DNA of 62,439 bases, from positions 1 to 62,439 of the forward strand of contig JAOPYG010000108.1 in NCBI GenBank assembly GCA_025964685.1, given 5' to 3'. Origin of the DNA: Actinoallomurus sp. (lineage in GTDB: Bacteria > Actinomycetota > Actinomycetes > Streptosporangiales > Streptosporangiaceae). A model generated the notes under the pieces. It saw nothing but the letters and a program-made list of their open reading frames with translations. It was not told the DNA's origin and did not search any database. Made by a program: the position numbers and the translations under genes. Shown here in pieces: positions 43,774 to 52,916 of the stretch. How positions within the stretch are numbered: position 1 is the stretch's first letter; each line of letters begins with the position of its first letter.

Positions 43774-45585
43774 TCAGCGGGCAGGCACGGCGACCAGCGC
43801 GCTGCCGCCATGGCGACGGGTCTTCTCCGCGACGGCCTCGACCTTGCCGCCGCCCAGGAACTCCAGGCCGGTGGCCGAGCCGATCACCCCCGCGGGCGGG
43901 CCGGGAAAGAGGATCAGGTCCTGTCCCTTGGCCTTCAGCGCGGCGCCGTACTTGTCGATGAACGCCTGCTCGGCAGCGGTCTGGGCGGTGTTGCGCTGGG
44001 TGGCGCGCGGCGCCTCGACCGCCGCGGGCAGGGTCATGCCGAGGTCGATGCGGTTCATCAGGATCTGCAGCACCGTCGTGATGATCGTCGAGCCACCCGG
44101 TGAGCCGACCGCGAGCAGCGGACGGCCGTTCTTCAGCACGATCGTCGGCGACATGCTGCTGCGGGGCCGCTTGCCCGCGGCGGGCAGGTTCGGGTCGGGA
44201 TAGCCGGCCGGGGTGGAGGAGACGAAGTTGAAGTCGGTCATCTCATTGTTCAGCAGGAACCCGCGGTGCGGCACGGTGATCCCGCTGCCGCCGAACTGCT
44301 CGATCGTCAGCGTGTAGGAGACGACGTTGCCCCACTTGTCCGTGACGACGAGGTGGGTGGTCTGCGGGCCCTCGTAGGGCAGCTGCTGGCCGGTGCCCGA
44401 CGGAGCCGCGCACCCGGCGCCGTTCAGGTCACCGGGTGCCACCGGCGCGGTGAGCGCCTGGTCCGGCTTGATCATGCAGGCGCGCGAGCGGGCGAACCGG
44501 TCCGACAGCAGCGTCTTCAGCGGGACGTTCGCATACGCCGGATCCCCGACGTACGCGCCGCGGTCGGCGTAGGCGAGCTTTGAGGCTTCGAGGTAGACCT
44601 GCGACGCCTCGACGGGGTCCTTGAGCTTGAACTGCTTCATGATGTTCAGCGCCTCGCCCACGGTTGAGCCGCCGGAGGACGACGGCGCCATGCCGTAGAC
44701 GTCGAGCCCCCGGTAGTCGACGTGCGTGGGGTCGCGCGGGACGACCTTGTAGCGCAGGAGGTCGGCGGACTGCACGACGCCGGGCCGTACGTTGCGCGTC
44801 GCGTTCGGGTCCACCGGCGGATGCTGGACGGTGGTCGCGATCTCCTTGCCGAGTTCGCCGCCGTAGAACCAGCCGAGCCCCTTCTTGGCGATCTGCTGGT
44901 AGGTGTCGGCGAGTTCGGGGTTGCGGAACGTCGAGCCGACGGCCGGCGGCTGTCCGCCGGGCAGGAAGAGCTGCCGCGTCGGCACGATGTCCTTGAACCG
45001 GTCGGCGTTGACCTGGGTCTGGTCATAGAACTCCTGGTCGACCGTGAAGCCCTGCTTCGCCACCGTGATCGCGGGCTGCAGCAGCGTGCTCAGCCGGCGG
45101 GAGCCGAAGCGGCGCAGGGCCGAGTCCCACGTGGCCAGCGTGCCGGGGACACCCACCGAAAGACCGCTGGTGACGGCGTCGGCGAAGGCGAGCGGTTTGC
45201 CGGTCGCGGGGTCGACGAAGAAGTCCTTGGTCATCTTCGCCGGGCCGGTCTCACGGCCGTCGAAGGTGGAGACCTTGTGGCTGCGCGCGTCGTAGTAGGT
45301 GAAGTAGCCGCCCCCGCCGATCGCCGAGACGTACGGCTCGGTGACGCCGAGCGTGGCGGCGGTGGCCACGGCCGCGTCGACGGCGTTGCCGCCGTGGCGG
45401 AGCACCTCGATCCCGCTCCTGCTCGCGTCCAGGTCGACGCTGGAGACCGCTCCCCCGTATCCGACCGCCACCGCTTGCTTCTGGTCGGCCGGCGCGTGAG
45501 CGGCCGGCTGCCGCGCCTGAGCGGGCACGACCAGCGTTGCCAGCGCGGCGGCGGTGATCCCGATGACCGCGGTGCTCCGGCGCAT
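43774..45585 (-). CDS. ggt: Gamma-glutamyltransferase (secreted)
   Basis: 603-residue Ntn-hydrolase that transfers or hydrolyses the gamma-glutamyl group of glutathione-like compounds. A signal peptide ends near VVPAQARQ; export is therefore likely. The autocatalytic cleavage Thr is in GPQTTHLVVTD (about residue 409), giving large and small subunits. GGNAVDAAVATAATLGVTEP, the nucleotide-like NEMTDFN and PRSSMSPTIVLKNGRPL are family landmarks. It is divergent from an APC amino-acid permease (217-bp spacer), which suggests use of released amino acids. Confidence 0.94.
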   Translation of the reverse strand: MRRSTAVIGITAAALATLVVPAQARQPAAHAPADQKQAVAVGYGGAVSSVDLDASRSGIEVLRHGGNAVDAAVATAATLGVTEPYVSAIGGGGYFTYYDARSHKVSTFDGRETGPAKMTKDFFVDPATGKPLAFADAVTSGLSVGVPGTLATWDSALRRFGSRRLSTLLQPAITVAKQGFTVDQEFYDQTQVNADRFKDIVPTRQLFLPGGQPPAVGSTFRNPELADTYQQIAKKGLGWFYGGELGKEIATTVQHPPVDPNATRNVRPGVVQSADLLRYKVVPRDPTHVDYRGLDVYGMAPSSSGGSTVGEALNIMKQFKLKDPVEASQVYLEASKLAYADRGAYVGDPAYANVPLKTLLSDRFARSRACMIKPDQALTAPVAPGDLNGAGCAAPSGTGQQLPYEGPQTTHLVVTDKWGNVVSYTLTIEQFGGSGITVPHRGFLLNNEMTDFNFVSSTPAGYPDPNLPAAGKRPRSSMSPTIVLKNGRPLLAVGSPGGSTIITTVLQILMNRIDLGMTLPAAVEAPRATQRNTAQTAAEQAFIDKYGAALKAKGQDLILFPGPPAGVIGSATGLEFLGGGKVEAVAEKTRRHGGSALVAVPAR

Positions 45586-45802
45586 TGCATCTCCTGACTC
45601 CGGGGAACGCGTCCCTCAACTGTGCCACCACATGCCGCAAAAGATCTACAAGGTCACCAGGCCACCCCCGGCCTTCCCCACCAAACGGAATAAATCCGCA
45701 GGTCCTTGCCACTAAAGGTAAATTCGGAAATTCTGTATACCCACGAGCGTCCCGGAGGTCATTCGGGGCACGAGACGCCGAAGACATGGAGTAACACCGG
45801 CT

Positions 45803-47368
45803 TTGGGCACCGAAGCGCCGTTCCGCAACAACCTCCTGCGCCGCCTGCCGGTCGAGGAGACGATCGGTCCGCGTCAGGGCGGCCGCCACCGCCTGTCGCT
45901 GGTGTACGGAACCCGCGACCTCGTCGTGCTCGGCCTCGGCGTCATGATCGGCTCCGGCATCTTCAGCATCGCCGGCCAGGAGGCGGCCACGACGGCGGGT
46001 CCGGCGGTGATCCTGTCGTTCGTCATCGCGGGTATCGCCTGCCTGCTGTCCGCCCTGTCCTACGCCGAGCTGGCCTCGACGATGCCGGTGGCGGGCAGCG
46101 CGTACTCCTTCACCTACGTGGCCTTCGGCGAGATCTGGGCCTGGGTGATCGGCTGGGCGCTCATTCTCGAGCTGCAACTCGCCGCCGCCGTCGTGAGCCG
46201 GGCGTGGTCCCTGTACGCGACGCAGCTCGTCAACGATGTCGGCACCCTCGCCGGGATCGCCTCCATCCGGGTGCCCGCGGCGCTGTCCGGCGTGGCCGGC
46301 AGGCCGACCGGCCTGGACCTGTTCGCGCTCGCGCTCCTGGTGCTGCTCGCGGTGCTGGTGGCCATCGGCGCGCGGCTCAGCCTCTACACGCTGTGGTTCA
46401 TGGTGCTCACGAAGGTCATCGTCATCGGCTTCGTGATCGGCGGCGGCCTGCTGTACTTCCACTCCGCCAACCTGCACCCGTTCGTGCCCCCGCCGCGGCC
46501 CGCCGCCGCGGGCGACGGCAGGACGGTGCTGGACGCGCTGATGGGCGGCAGCCCGCACGCGTTCGGCCTCGTGGGCATCTTCACCGCCACGTCGGCGATC
46601 GCCTTCGCCTACATCGGCTTCGATCTGATCGCCACCGCCGCCGAGGAGACGAGGGACGCCCCGCGGCGCGTGCCGAGAGGAATGCTCATCAGCCTGCTCA
46701 TCGCGATCGCCCTCTACATCGGCGTGGCCGTCGTGATGGTCGGCATGGTGCCCTACCGGACGCTGAACCCCGACACCCCGCTGACGTCGGCGTTCCACGC
46801 GGTCGGCTCCAGTGCCATGGGCGTGGTCATCGACGTGGGCGCGGTGATCGGGCTGGCCACGGTGGTGATGGTGGTGATGATCGCCCAGACGCGGGTGCTG
46901 TTCGCGATGGCACGCGACGGCCTGATGCCCGCAGGGCTGGCCGTGATCAGCCCCCGGTACAAGGTGCCGACCCGCGCCGCGGTGCTGGTCGGCGGCACGG
47001 CGATCGCGCTTTCACAGGTCGACGTGTGGACGTTCGGCAAGGTCAGCGTCCTCGCGCTGCAGCAGATGATCGTGATCGGCACGCTGTTCGCGTTCCTGTT
47101 CGTCTCGGCGGGGGTGATGGCGCTGCGCCGGAGCCGTCCGGACCTTCCCCGCGGCTTCCGGGTCCCCGGCGCACCCCTGACGCCCCTCCTGGCGATCGGC
47201 GCGACCGGCTGGCTCCTGCTCAACCTGCATCTGCGGACCTGGGTGTACTTCGGCGTCTGGATGACCGCCGGGCTCCTCATCTACCTCGTGCACGGGCGGC
47301 GGCACAGCCGGCTACGGGGGGCGCTCGGCGGACGGCCCGTGCACCCGCAGGGCCGTCACCGCCGCTGA
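45803..47368 (+). CDS. APC-family amino-acid permease
   Basis: 521 residues with about 12 membrane helices. It opens with YGTRDLVVLGLGVMIGSGIF, the substrate-binding first helix of the amino acid-polyamine-organocation family, followed by GPAVILSFVIAGIACLLSALSYAE and, near residue 270, AFAYIGFDLIATAAEETR. The TTG start at 45803 has GGAG about 14 nt upstream; no better start is visible. Cationic amino-acid-transporter-like; the divergent ggt suggests glutamate, glycine or cysteine-containing substrates. Confidence 0.87.
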   Translation: MGTEAPFRNNLLRRLPVEETIGPRQGGRHRLSLVYGTRDLVVLGLGVMIGSGIFSIAGQEAATTAGPAVILSFVIAGIACLLSALSYAELASTMPVAGSAYSFTYVAFGEIWAWVIGWALILELQLAAAVVSRAWSLYATQLVNDVGTLAGIASIRVPAALSGVAGRPTGLDLFALALLVLLAVLVAIGARLSLYTLWFMVLTKVIVIGFVIGGGLLYFHSANLHPFVPPPRPAAAGDGRTVLDALMGGSPHAFGLVGIFTATSAIAFAYIGFDLIATAAEETRDAPRRVPRGMLISLLIAIALYIGVAVVMVGMVPYRTLNPDTPLTSAFHAVGSSAMGVVIDVGAVIGLATVVMVVMIAQTRVLFAMARDGLMPAGLAVISPRYKVPTRAAVLVGGTAIALSQVDVWTFGKVSVLALQQMIVIGTLFAFLFVSAGVMALRRSRPDLPRGFRVPGAPLTPLLAIGATGWLLLNLHLRTWVYFGVWMTAGLLIYLVHGRRHSRLRGALGGRPVHPQGRHRR

Positions 47369-47423
47369 TCCTCCGTGAGGCCCTCGACATCCGCCGCGCC
47401 GTGTCGTACGTTCTTCTCAGTAG

Positions 47424-47434
47424 GAGATTATCTC
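47424..47434. promoter_or_regulatory. Palindrome GAGAT-T-ATCTC upstream of the Nudix regulator
   Basis: A perfect 11-bp dyad 17 bp before the ATG at 47451, within an A+T-rich leader. It is a good candidate autoregulatory operator for the NrtR-like protein encoded just downstream. Confidence 0.5.
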
Positions 47435-47450
47435 AAATGGAGAAGGACCT

Positions 47451-48269
47451 ATGGACTGGCGCGAAGAGGAGTTCCTGGCGGCCTACGATCCACGGGCCTA
47501 CGATCCCGTCGCGGTCGCCATCGACGTCGTCGCGCTGACCATTCGCGACGGTGTGCTGCACGTCCTGCTCGTCCAGCGCGGAGCCCCGCCCCAAGAGGGC
47601 ATGTGGGCGCTGCCCGGCGGCTTCGTGAAGAACAACCGCGACGAACGCGGCGGCGTGCACGCCGAGGACCTCGGCACCGCCGCCGCACGTGAGCTCGCCG
47701 AGGAGACCGGCGTGCGCGCGGACGCCCTCGACCGGGTCCACCTGGAGCAGCTCGCGGCCTACGGCGCGCCCGGCCGGGATCCGCGGATGCGCGTCGTCTC
47801 GATCGCCTATCTGGCGTTCGCCCCGGAGATGCCCGAGCCCCAGGCGGGCAGCGACGCGGCCGACGCGGCGTGGACCCCCGTCGCCACCCTCGGCCTGACG
47901 GGGCACGGCTCACAGCGGCCCGGCACGACCCGGCGGCTGGCCTTCGACCACGCCGCCATCCTCACCGACGGGCTCGAACGCGCCCGCTCGAAGCTGGAGT
48001 ACACCGCCCTGGCGACCACGTTCTGCGCCCCCGAGTTCACCATCCCGGAGCTGCGCGCCGTCTACGAGACCGTCTGGGGCGAGGAGCTGCACGCCGGGAA
48101 CTTCCACCGCAAGGTCCTGTCGGTGCCCGGGTTCGTGGAGAGCACGGGGGCGACCTCCGAACGCGGCGGACGGCGTGGCGGCCCGCGGGCCCGGCTCTAC
48201 CGCGCCGGCGACGCGCGCCTGCTCCACCCGGCGCTGCTGCGGCCATCGCGTGAGGAGGAGATCCGATGA
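47451..48269 (+). CDS. Nudix hydrolase with C-terminal winged helix (NrtR-like regulator)
   Basis: 272 residues. The N-terminal Nudix domain has VLLVQRGAPPQEGMWALPGG and the box E-x7-REL-AEETGV (catalytic Glu residues present), with a longer than usual insert between the first Gly and the Glu. Residues ~185-260 form the winged-helix region typical of NrtR proteins (FTIPELRAVYETVWGE, LHAGNFHRKVLSVPGF). NrtR members repress NAD-metabolism genes and respond to ADP-ribose. This one heads a four-gene operon and its stop overlaps the next start by 4 bp. Confidence 0.88.
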   Translation: MDWREEEFLAAYDPRAYDPVAVAIDVVALTIRDGVLHVLLVQRGAPPQEGMWALPGGFVKNNRDERGGVHAEDLGTAAARELAEETGVRADALDRVHLEQLAAYGAPGRDPRMRVVSIAYLAFAPEMPEPQAGSDAADAAWTPVATLGLTGHGSQRPGTTRRLAFDHAAILTDGLERARSKLEYTALATTFCAPEFTIPELRAVYETVWGEELHAGNFHRKVLSVPGFVESTGATSERGGRRGGPRARLYRAGDARLLHPALLRPSREEEIR

Positions 48270-49234
48270 CGCGCGCCGAGGCCGTCCGCCTCATCGAGAC
48301 CGCGCGGACCCCGGCCGATCTGTTCGGCTCCGCCGGCACCCGGGCGTACCGGCGGCTGGCCCGGCTCGTCCACCCCGACGCCGGCGGCCCGCGGGAGGCG
48401 TTCGACCGGCTGACCGCGCTGTGGCACGAGCACGGCCCGGTGACGATCAGGACGCGCCGCGGCACGTACGCGCTGGCCCCGGCGCCGATCCGCGGCGACC
48501 TGGCCAACCTGTACGACGCGGGCGAGGCGATGGTCAAGATCCCGCGTGACCCGGCAGCGAACGACCTGCTCGAACGCGAGGCGATCGCCCTGCGGCAGCT
48601 GCCCCAGGACGGCGACCGGCGGTTCCTGCCGTACGTCCCGCGCCTGCTGGAGAGCTTCCGGCACCGCGACGAGGCGACGGGCACCGAGCGCCGCGCGAAC
48701 GCGCTCGCCCGTCTCGGCGGATTCCGCTCCCTCATGGAGGTCCGCGCCGCGTACCCCGGCGGTGTCGACCCCCGCGACGTCGCGTGGATGTGGCGGCGGC
48801 TGCTGGTCGCGCTGGGCTTCGCGCACCGGGCGGGCGTCCTGCACGGCGCGGTGCTGCCCGAACACGTGCTGATCCATCCGGGCGAGCACGGGCTCGTGCT
48901 CGTCGACTGGTGCTACTCGGTGCCCGGCTGCCATCCGGACCGCGGCGACCGCGTGCCGGCGATGGTGCCCCGCCGCGCGGACTGGTATCCACCCGAGGTC
49001 GCCGCCCGCGAGCCGGCCGGCACGGGCACCGACATCTACCTGGCCACCCGGTGCATGACCTACCTCATGGGCGACCGGGCGCCCGGGCCGCTGCGGGCGT
49101 TCGCCCGTGGCTGCCTGCTCAGGGCACCGAATCGCCGCCCCCAGGACGCCTGGCGGCTGCTCGCCGAACTCGACGACCTCCTCGAACGGCTGTACGGCCC
49201 GCGCCGCTTCCGGCCGTTCCACCTGCCCGAGTAA
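48266..49234 (+). CDS. J-domain-like protein fused to a degenerate protein-kinase fold
   Basis: 322 residues. The first ~60 contain a J-domain-like helical hairpin with the hallmark HPD (YRRLARLVHPDAGG), which stimulates Hsp70 ATPases. From ~75 on it resembles a protein kinase: lysine strand AMVKIPRD, alpha-C Glu in EREAIAL, and LHGAVLPEHVLI in place of the catalytic HRD loop. LVDWCYS replaces DFG. The catalytic Asp of HRD is absent, so it is a probable pseudokinase or atypical kinase. Coupled to the Nudix gene (4-bp overlap) and 26 bp before the vWA gene. Confidence 0.75.
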   Translation: MTRAEAVRLIETARTPADLFGSAGTRAYRRLARLVHPDAGGPREAFDRLTALWHEHGPVTIRTRRGTYALAPAPIRGDLANLYDAGEAMVKIPRDPAANDLLEREAIALRQLPQDGDRRFLPYVPRLLESFRHRDEATGTERRANALARLGGFRSLMEVRAAYPGGVDPRDVAWMWRRLLVALGFAHRAGVLHGAVLPEHVLIHPGEHGLVLVDWCYSVPGCHPDRGDRVPAMVPRRADWYPPEVAAREPAGTGTDIYLATRCMTYLMGDRAPGPLRAFARGCLLRAPNRRPQDAWRLLAELDDLLERLYGPRRFRPFHLPE

Positions 49235-49260
49235 TCCCCGTACCCGAAAGGACACGACCC

Positions 49261-50229
49261 ATGGGAAGCGGAACCTGGTCCACCAACGTCTACGACGCCG
49301 CGGCGAGCTACCGAGCGGCGACCGGCGCCAGCGCGTTCGCCTACAGCGACGGCGGGGCCACCGCCGTGCACGAGGACCTCGACCCGTTCGGCGTGACCGT
49401 ACGGGAGAGCCGGGACAGCGACGAGCACCCCGAGTCGCTCGCCCTCGCCGTGATCTTCGACGTCACCGGATCGATGGGAAGCGTGCCGCGCACGCTCCAG
49501 TCGAAGCTGCCCGACCTGCTCGGCCTGCTGATGCGCAAGGGCTACGTCGAGCATCCGCAGATCCTGTTCGGCGCGGTGGGCGACGCCACCTGCGACCGCG
49601 CGCCCCTGCAGATCGGGCAGTTCGAGTCCGACAACCGGATGGACGACGACCTGGGCACGATCCTGCTCGAGGGCGGTGGCGGCGGCCAGATGAGGGAGTC
49701 CTACGAGCTGGCCATGTACTTCATGGCGCGGCACACGGCCATGGACTGCCTGGACAAACGCGGGCGGCGCGGCTACCTGTTCCTCATCGGTGACGAGCTG
49801 GCTTATGCGAAGGTGAAGGCGCCGGAGGTCGCGAAGGTCATCGGCGACACGGAGTCCGAGGACATCCCGCTGGTCTCGATCCTCGCCGAGCTGAAGCGCA
49901 GGTACGACGTCTACTTCATCATCCCCGAAGGCGCGTACCACTCCGGCGACGACCGGCTGACCGACTTCTGGCGTGCCCATCTCGGCCAGAACGTCATCCG
50001 CCTGGACGACCTGGACGCGGTCTGCGAGACGATCGCGCTGACCGTCGGTCTGGCCGAGGACGCCGTCGACCTCGAAGCGGGCCTGGACCACCTGCGGGAG
50101 TTCGGCTCGGACGCGGGCGGCTCCGTCTCGCGCGCGCTCGCACCGCTGAACGCCCGCCGCGGCGCCGTCGCGGTCTCGCCCGCACCGACCGGCCTCGATC
50201 CGGCGGACACCGAGGTCACGCGGCTGTGA
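49261..50229 (+). CDS. vWA-type (MIDAS) domain protein of unknown function
   Basis: 322 residues, ATG 49261 after AAAGGA. Residues ~60-260 look like a von Willebrand A fold: ALAVIFDVTGSMGSVP carries a DxTxS variant of the MIDAS motif, GAVGDATCD and LFLIGDELAYAKV provide later strands and acidic residues, and a glycine-rich loop GGGGGQMRESYELAMYFMAR lies between. No signal peptide. Such proteins usually bind partners through a metal ion. The stop overlaps the start of the PurA-like gene (4 bp). Confidence 0.75.
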   Translation: MGSGTWSTNVYDAAASYRAATGASAFAYSDGGATAVHEDLDPFGVTVRESRDSDEHPESLALAVIFDVTGSMGSVPRTLQSKLPDLLGLLMRKGYVEHPQILFGAVGDATCDRAPLQIGQFESDNRMDDDLGTILLEGGGGGQMRESYELAMYFMARHTAMDCLDKRGRRGYLFLIGDELAYAKVKAPEVAKVIGDTESEDIPLVSILAELKRRYDVYFIIPEGAYHSGDDRLTDFWRAHLGQNVIRLDDLDAVCETIALTVGLAEDAVDLEAGLDHLREFGSDAGGSVSRALAPLNARRGAVAVSPAPTGLDPADTEVTRL

Positions 50230-51473
50230 CGGACCACGTGATCGTCGTCGATCTCGGGTACGGGGACGCGGGCAAGGGCACGGTCGTCGACTGGCTCTGT
50301 GCCCGCGGCCCGTACGCCGCGGTGGTGCGGTTCAACGGCGGGGCGCAGGCGGCGCACAACGTCGTCACGACGGACGGACGGCACCACACGTTCGCCCAAT
50401 TCGGCTCGGGCACGTTCACGCCCGGTGTGGTGACGCACCTCTCGCGGTTCATGTTGGTCGATCCGCTCGCGCTGGCCGCCGAGGCCGGTCATCTGGCCTC
50501 CGTCGGCGTCGGCGACGCGCTGGACCGGCTGACGGTCGACCGTTACGCGCTGCTGACCACGCCGTACCACCGCGCGGCGAACCGGGCGCGCGCCACCGCG
50601 GTCCGGCACGGCTCCTGCGGCATGGGCATCGGGGAGACCGCGGTGTACGCCCTCGCCTGCGACGACGCTCCCCGGGTGGGTGACTGCCGCTCCCCCGCAC
50701 GGCTCCGTCGCAGGTTGCGGCTGCTGCGCGACCGTCTCTTCGACGAGCTGGGGCCGCTCGACGTGCCGGGCGTCGAGGAGTGCGCCGACGCGTTCGGCGC
50801 GTTCGCCGGACGCGTGCGGATCACCGGCGACGGCTTCCTGCCGGCGCTGCTGCGCCGCGGCCCGGCGGTGTTCGAGGGCGCGCAGGGGGTGCTGCTGGAC
50901 GAGCGGTTCGGCTTCCATCCGCACACGACGTGGTCGACGACGACGTTCGCGAACGCCCGGTCCCTGCTGGACGACGCGGCCGCGGACGCCCGGCGCCTGG
51001 GCGTGCTGCGGGCGTACCTGACACGGCACGGGCCTGGTCCCTTCGTGACCGAGGATCCGCTGCTCGACCGCCCGGAACCCCACAATCGGCGCGGCCGGTG
51101 GCAGGGGGCGTTCCGCACCGGGCACCTCGACGCGGTCGCGTTGCGCTACGCCCTGCGGGTCTGCGGCGGCGCGGACGCCCTCGCCGTCACCCACCTCGAC
51201 GCGCCGGCTCCGCTCATCTGCGAGGCCTACGACATCGGCGGCGCGACCACACCCGCCATCGCGCCCGCCGCGGATCTGGCGGGACAGGCGCTCCTCACCG
51301 ACCGGCTCCTGGCGGCCCGCCCTCGCTACTCCCAGGTCGGCGCGGACCCGGTCGCGACGATCGAGGCGGCCCTCGGTGTCCGCGTCACGCTCCGCTCGTA
51401 CGGCCCCGCGGCCGCGGACAAGGTGGCCGCCGGAACGTTCGGATTTTCGTTGGACGCCTCCACGGTCGCCTGA
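50226..51473 (+). CDS. Divergent adenylosuccinate synthetase homologue (PurA-like paralogue)
   Basis: 415 residues from GTG 50226. PurA fold landmarks: GYGDAGKGTVVDWL (P-loop; canonical GDEGKGK has Glu where this has Ala), GGAQAAHNVV with the catalytic-type His, EGAQGVLLDERFG, TTFANARSLL and HLDAVALRYALRV. The aspartate-binding loop (TTGRxR in PurA) is rewritten as HNRRGRWQGAFRTG, and the guanine-recognition TKxD is THLD. I infer a different substrate or nucleotide cofactor from housekeeping PurA, as in phage PurZ. Last gene of the Nudix-J/kinase-vWA-PurA-like operon. Confidence 0.82.
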   Translation: MTDHVIVVDLGYGDAGKGTVVDWLCARGPYAAVVRFNGGAQAAHNVVTTDGRHHTFAQFGSGTFTPGVVTHLSRFMLVDPLALAAEAGHLASVGVGDALDRLTVDRYALLTTPYHRAANRARATAVRHGSCGMGIGETAVYALACDDAPRVGDCRSPARLRRRLRLLRDRLFDELGPLDVPGVEECADAFGAFAGRVRITGDGFLPALLRRGPAVFEGAQGVLLDERFGFHPHTTWSTTTFANARSLLDDAAADARRLGVLRAYLTRHGPGPFVTEDPLLDRPEPHNRRGRWQGAFRTGHLDAVALRYALRVCGGADALAVTHLDAPAPLICEAYDIGGATTPAIAPAADLAGQALLTDRLLAARPRYSQVGADPVATIEAALGVRVTLRSYGPAAADKVAAGTFGFSLDASTVA

Positions 51474-51554
51474 CCACCGCGTACCGGGGCGGACCCGCGG
51501 AACGCCCTGTGGCACGGGCCTCCGCACCCTCACGGGTCCGGGATCATTGACGGC

Positions 51555-52718
51555 ATGACGATGACGCCGGTCGCCACCGCCCCCACGCGCCGCGACCGAC
51601 AGGCGCGTGTCGCGGTGGCCGTCACATTCGGCATCCACGGCGTCGCGTCGGGCAGCTGGGCCGGCCGTATCCCCTGGGTCAAAGAGGCGCGGCACCTGTC
51701 GCCCGGCGGCCTGGGCCTGGCCCTCATGGGAGCGGCGATCGGCGGACTGCTGGCGGCGCCGCTGGCGGCATGGCTCATCTCGCGGTTCGGCAGCCGCGCC
51801 GTCACCAGAGCCATGGGACTCGCGATGGCGGCGAGCCTGCCGCTCGTGCCGTTCGCGTCCGGCCTGCCGGTGATCTTCGGCGCGCTGGTGCTGTTCGGCG
51901 CGTCCGGCGGCGTGCTCGACGTGGCGATGAACGCGAACGGCGTGGTGGTCCAGGAGCGCTACGGACGCTCGATCATGTCCGGGCTGCACGGCATGTGGAG
52001 CATCGGCGGCCTTACCGGCTCCGCGCTCGCGGGCCTCGCCGCCGGGGCCGACATGGGCGCACCCTCCCATCTGCTGATCGTCGGCTGCGCGGTCTTCGTG
52101 ATCAGCGCGGTGAGCGGGTTCTGGCTCACGCCGGCGCCCCGGTCCGCGGCCGGCAAGGTCTTCGCCCGGCCCGACCGAGTTCTGCTCCTGCTCGGCGCGG
52201 TGATCTTCTTCGGGCTCTTCGCCGAGGCGGCCGCCGCCGACTGGAGCGGGGTCTACCTCCGCACCGCCGCGCACGCCCAACAGGACGTCGCCGCCTGGGG
52301 ATACGCCGCGTTCTCCCTGGCGATGGCCGCCGCCCGGCTGACCGCCGACCGCTTCGTCGAACGCGTCGGCTCGGTCCGTCTCGTCCGCGCGGCGGCGCTC
52401 ACCGGGGCCGCCGGACTGGCCATCGGCCTGCTGTTCCCGGCGACCCCGGTCGTGATCATCGCGTTCGCGATACTCGGGCTCGGGATGGCGACGGTGGTGC
52501 CCCTGACGTTCAGCGCCGCGGGCAGCATGCCGGGCCACGATCCCGGCACGTCGGTGGCCGCCGTCGCCACGGTCGGATACGGCGGCTGGATGCTGGCGCC
52601 GCCGGTGATCGGCTTCGTCGCGCAGGGCACGTCCCTGACGGTCGCGCTGGCCGTCGTGGCCGTGATCACCGCGCTCATCGCGGTGCCCGCCGGTGCCCTG
52701 CGACCGGCCCGCGCCTGA
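51555..52718 (+). CDS. MFS transporter (YbjJ-like)
   Basis: 387 residues, about 12 membrane segments. It opens VAVAVTFGIHGVASGSWAGRIP, then PWVKEARHLSPGGLGLALMG, the N-terminal pattern of the YbjJ/FucP-like MFS branch. Middle features: GVLDVAMNANGVVVQERYGR, LHGMWSIGGLTGSALAG. Substrate unknown. It lies 81 bp after the PurA-like gene on the same strand and might be co-transcribed, but it has its own start region, so membership of that operon is uncertain. Confidence 0.85.
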   Translation: MTMTPVATAPTRRDRQARVAVAVTFGIHGVASGSWAGRIPWVKEARHLSPGGLGLALMGAAIGGLLAAPLAAWLISRFGSRAVTRAMGLAMAASLPLVPFASGLPVIFGALVLFGASGGVLDVAMNANGVVVQERYGRSIMSGLHGMWSIGGLTGSALAGLAAGADMGAPSHLLIVGCAVFVISAVSGFWLTPAPRSAAGKVFARPDRVLLLLGAVIFFGLFAEAAAADWSGVYLRTAAHAQQDVAAWGYAAFSLAMAAARLTADRFVERVGSVRLVRAAALTGAAGLAIGLLFPATPVVIIAFAILGLGMATVVPLTFSAAGSMPGHDPGTSVAAVATVGYGGWMLAPPVIGFVAQGTSLTVALAVVAVITALIAVPAGALRPARA

Positions 52719-52916
52719 CGGCGGAGTACGCGCAGTCCGGCCCGCGTGATCTTCTTCGTGGGGTCAGGAACGCCATCGGCGGGTATCTGCCAGGGAGAAC
52801 ATCTCTGGTCGCCGGCAGCGGATTCGAGAGCGCGCCGGACCGTCGACGCCGCATCACGACGCGCCGGCGGGGTGCGATACGGCCAGGCACCCGACAAATC
52901 CAAGGAGTGGGCAGAT

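Noticed and set aside
49911-52538. An 875-codon minus-strand frame opposite vWA, purA-like and MFS genes
   Set aside because: Length arises from high G+C; the plus-strand genes have recognisable motifs while this frame has none.
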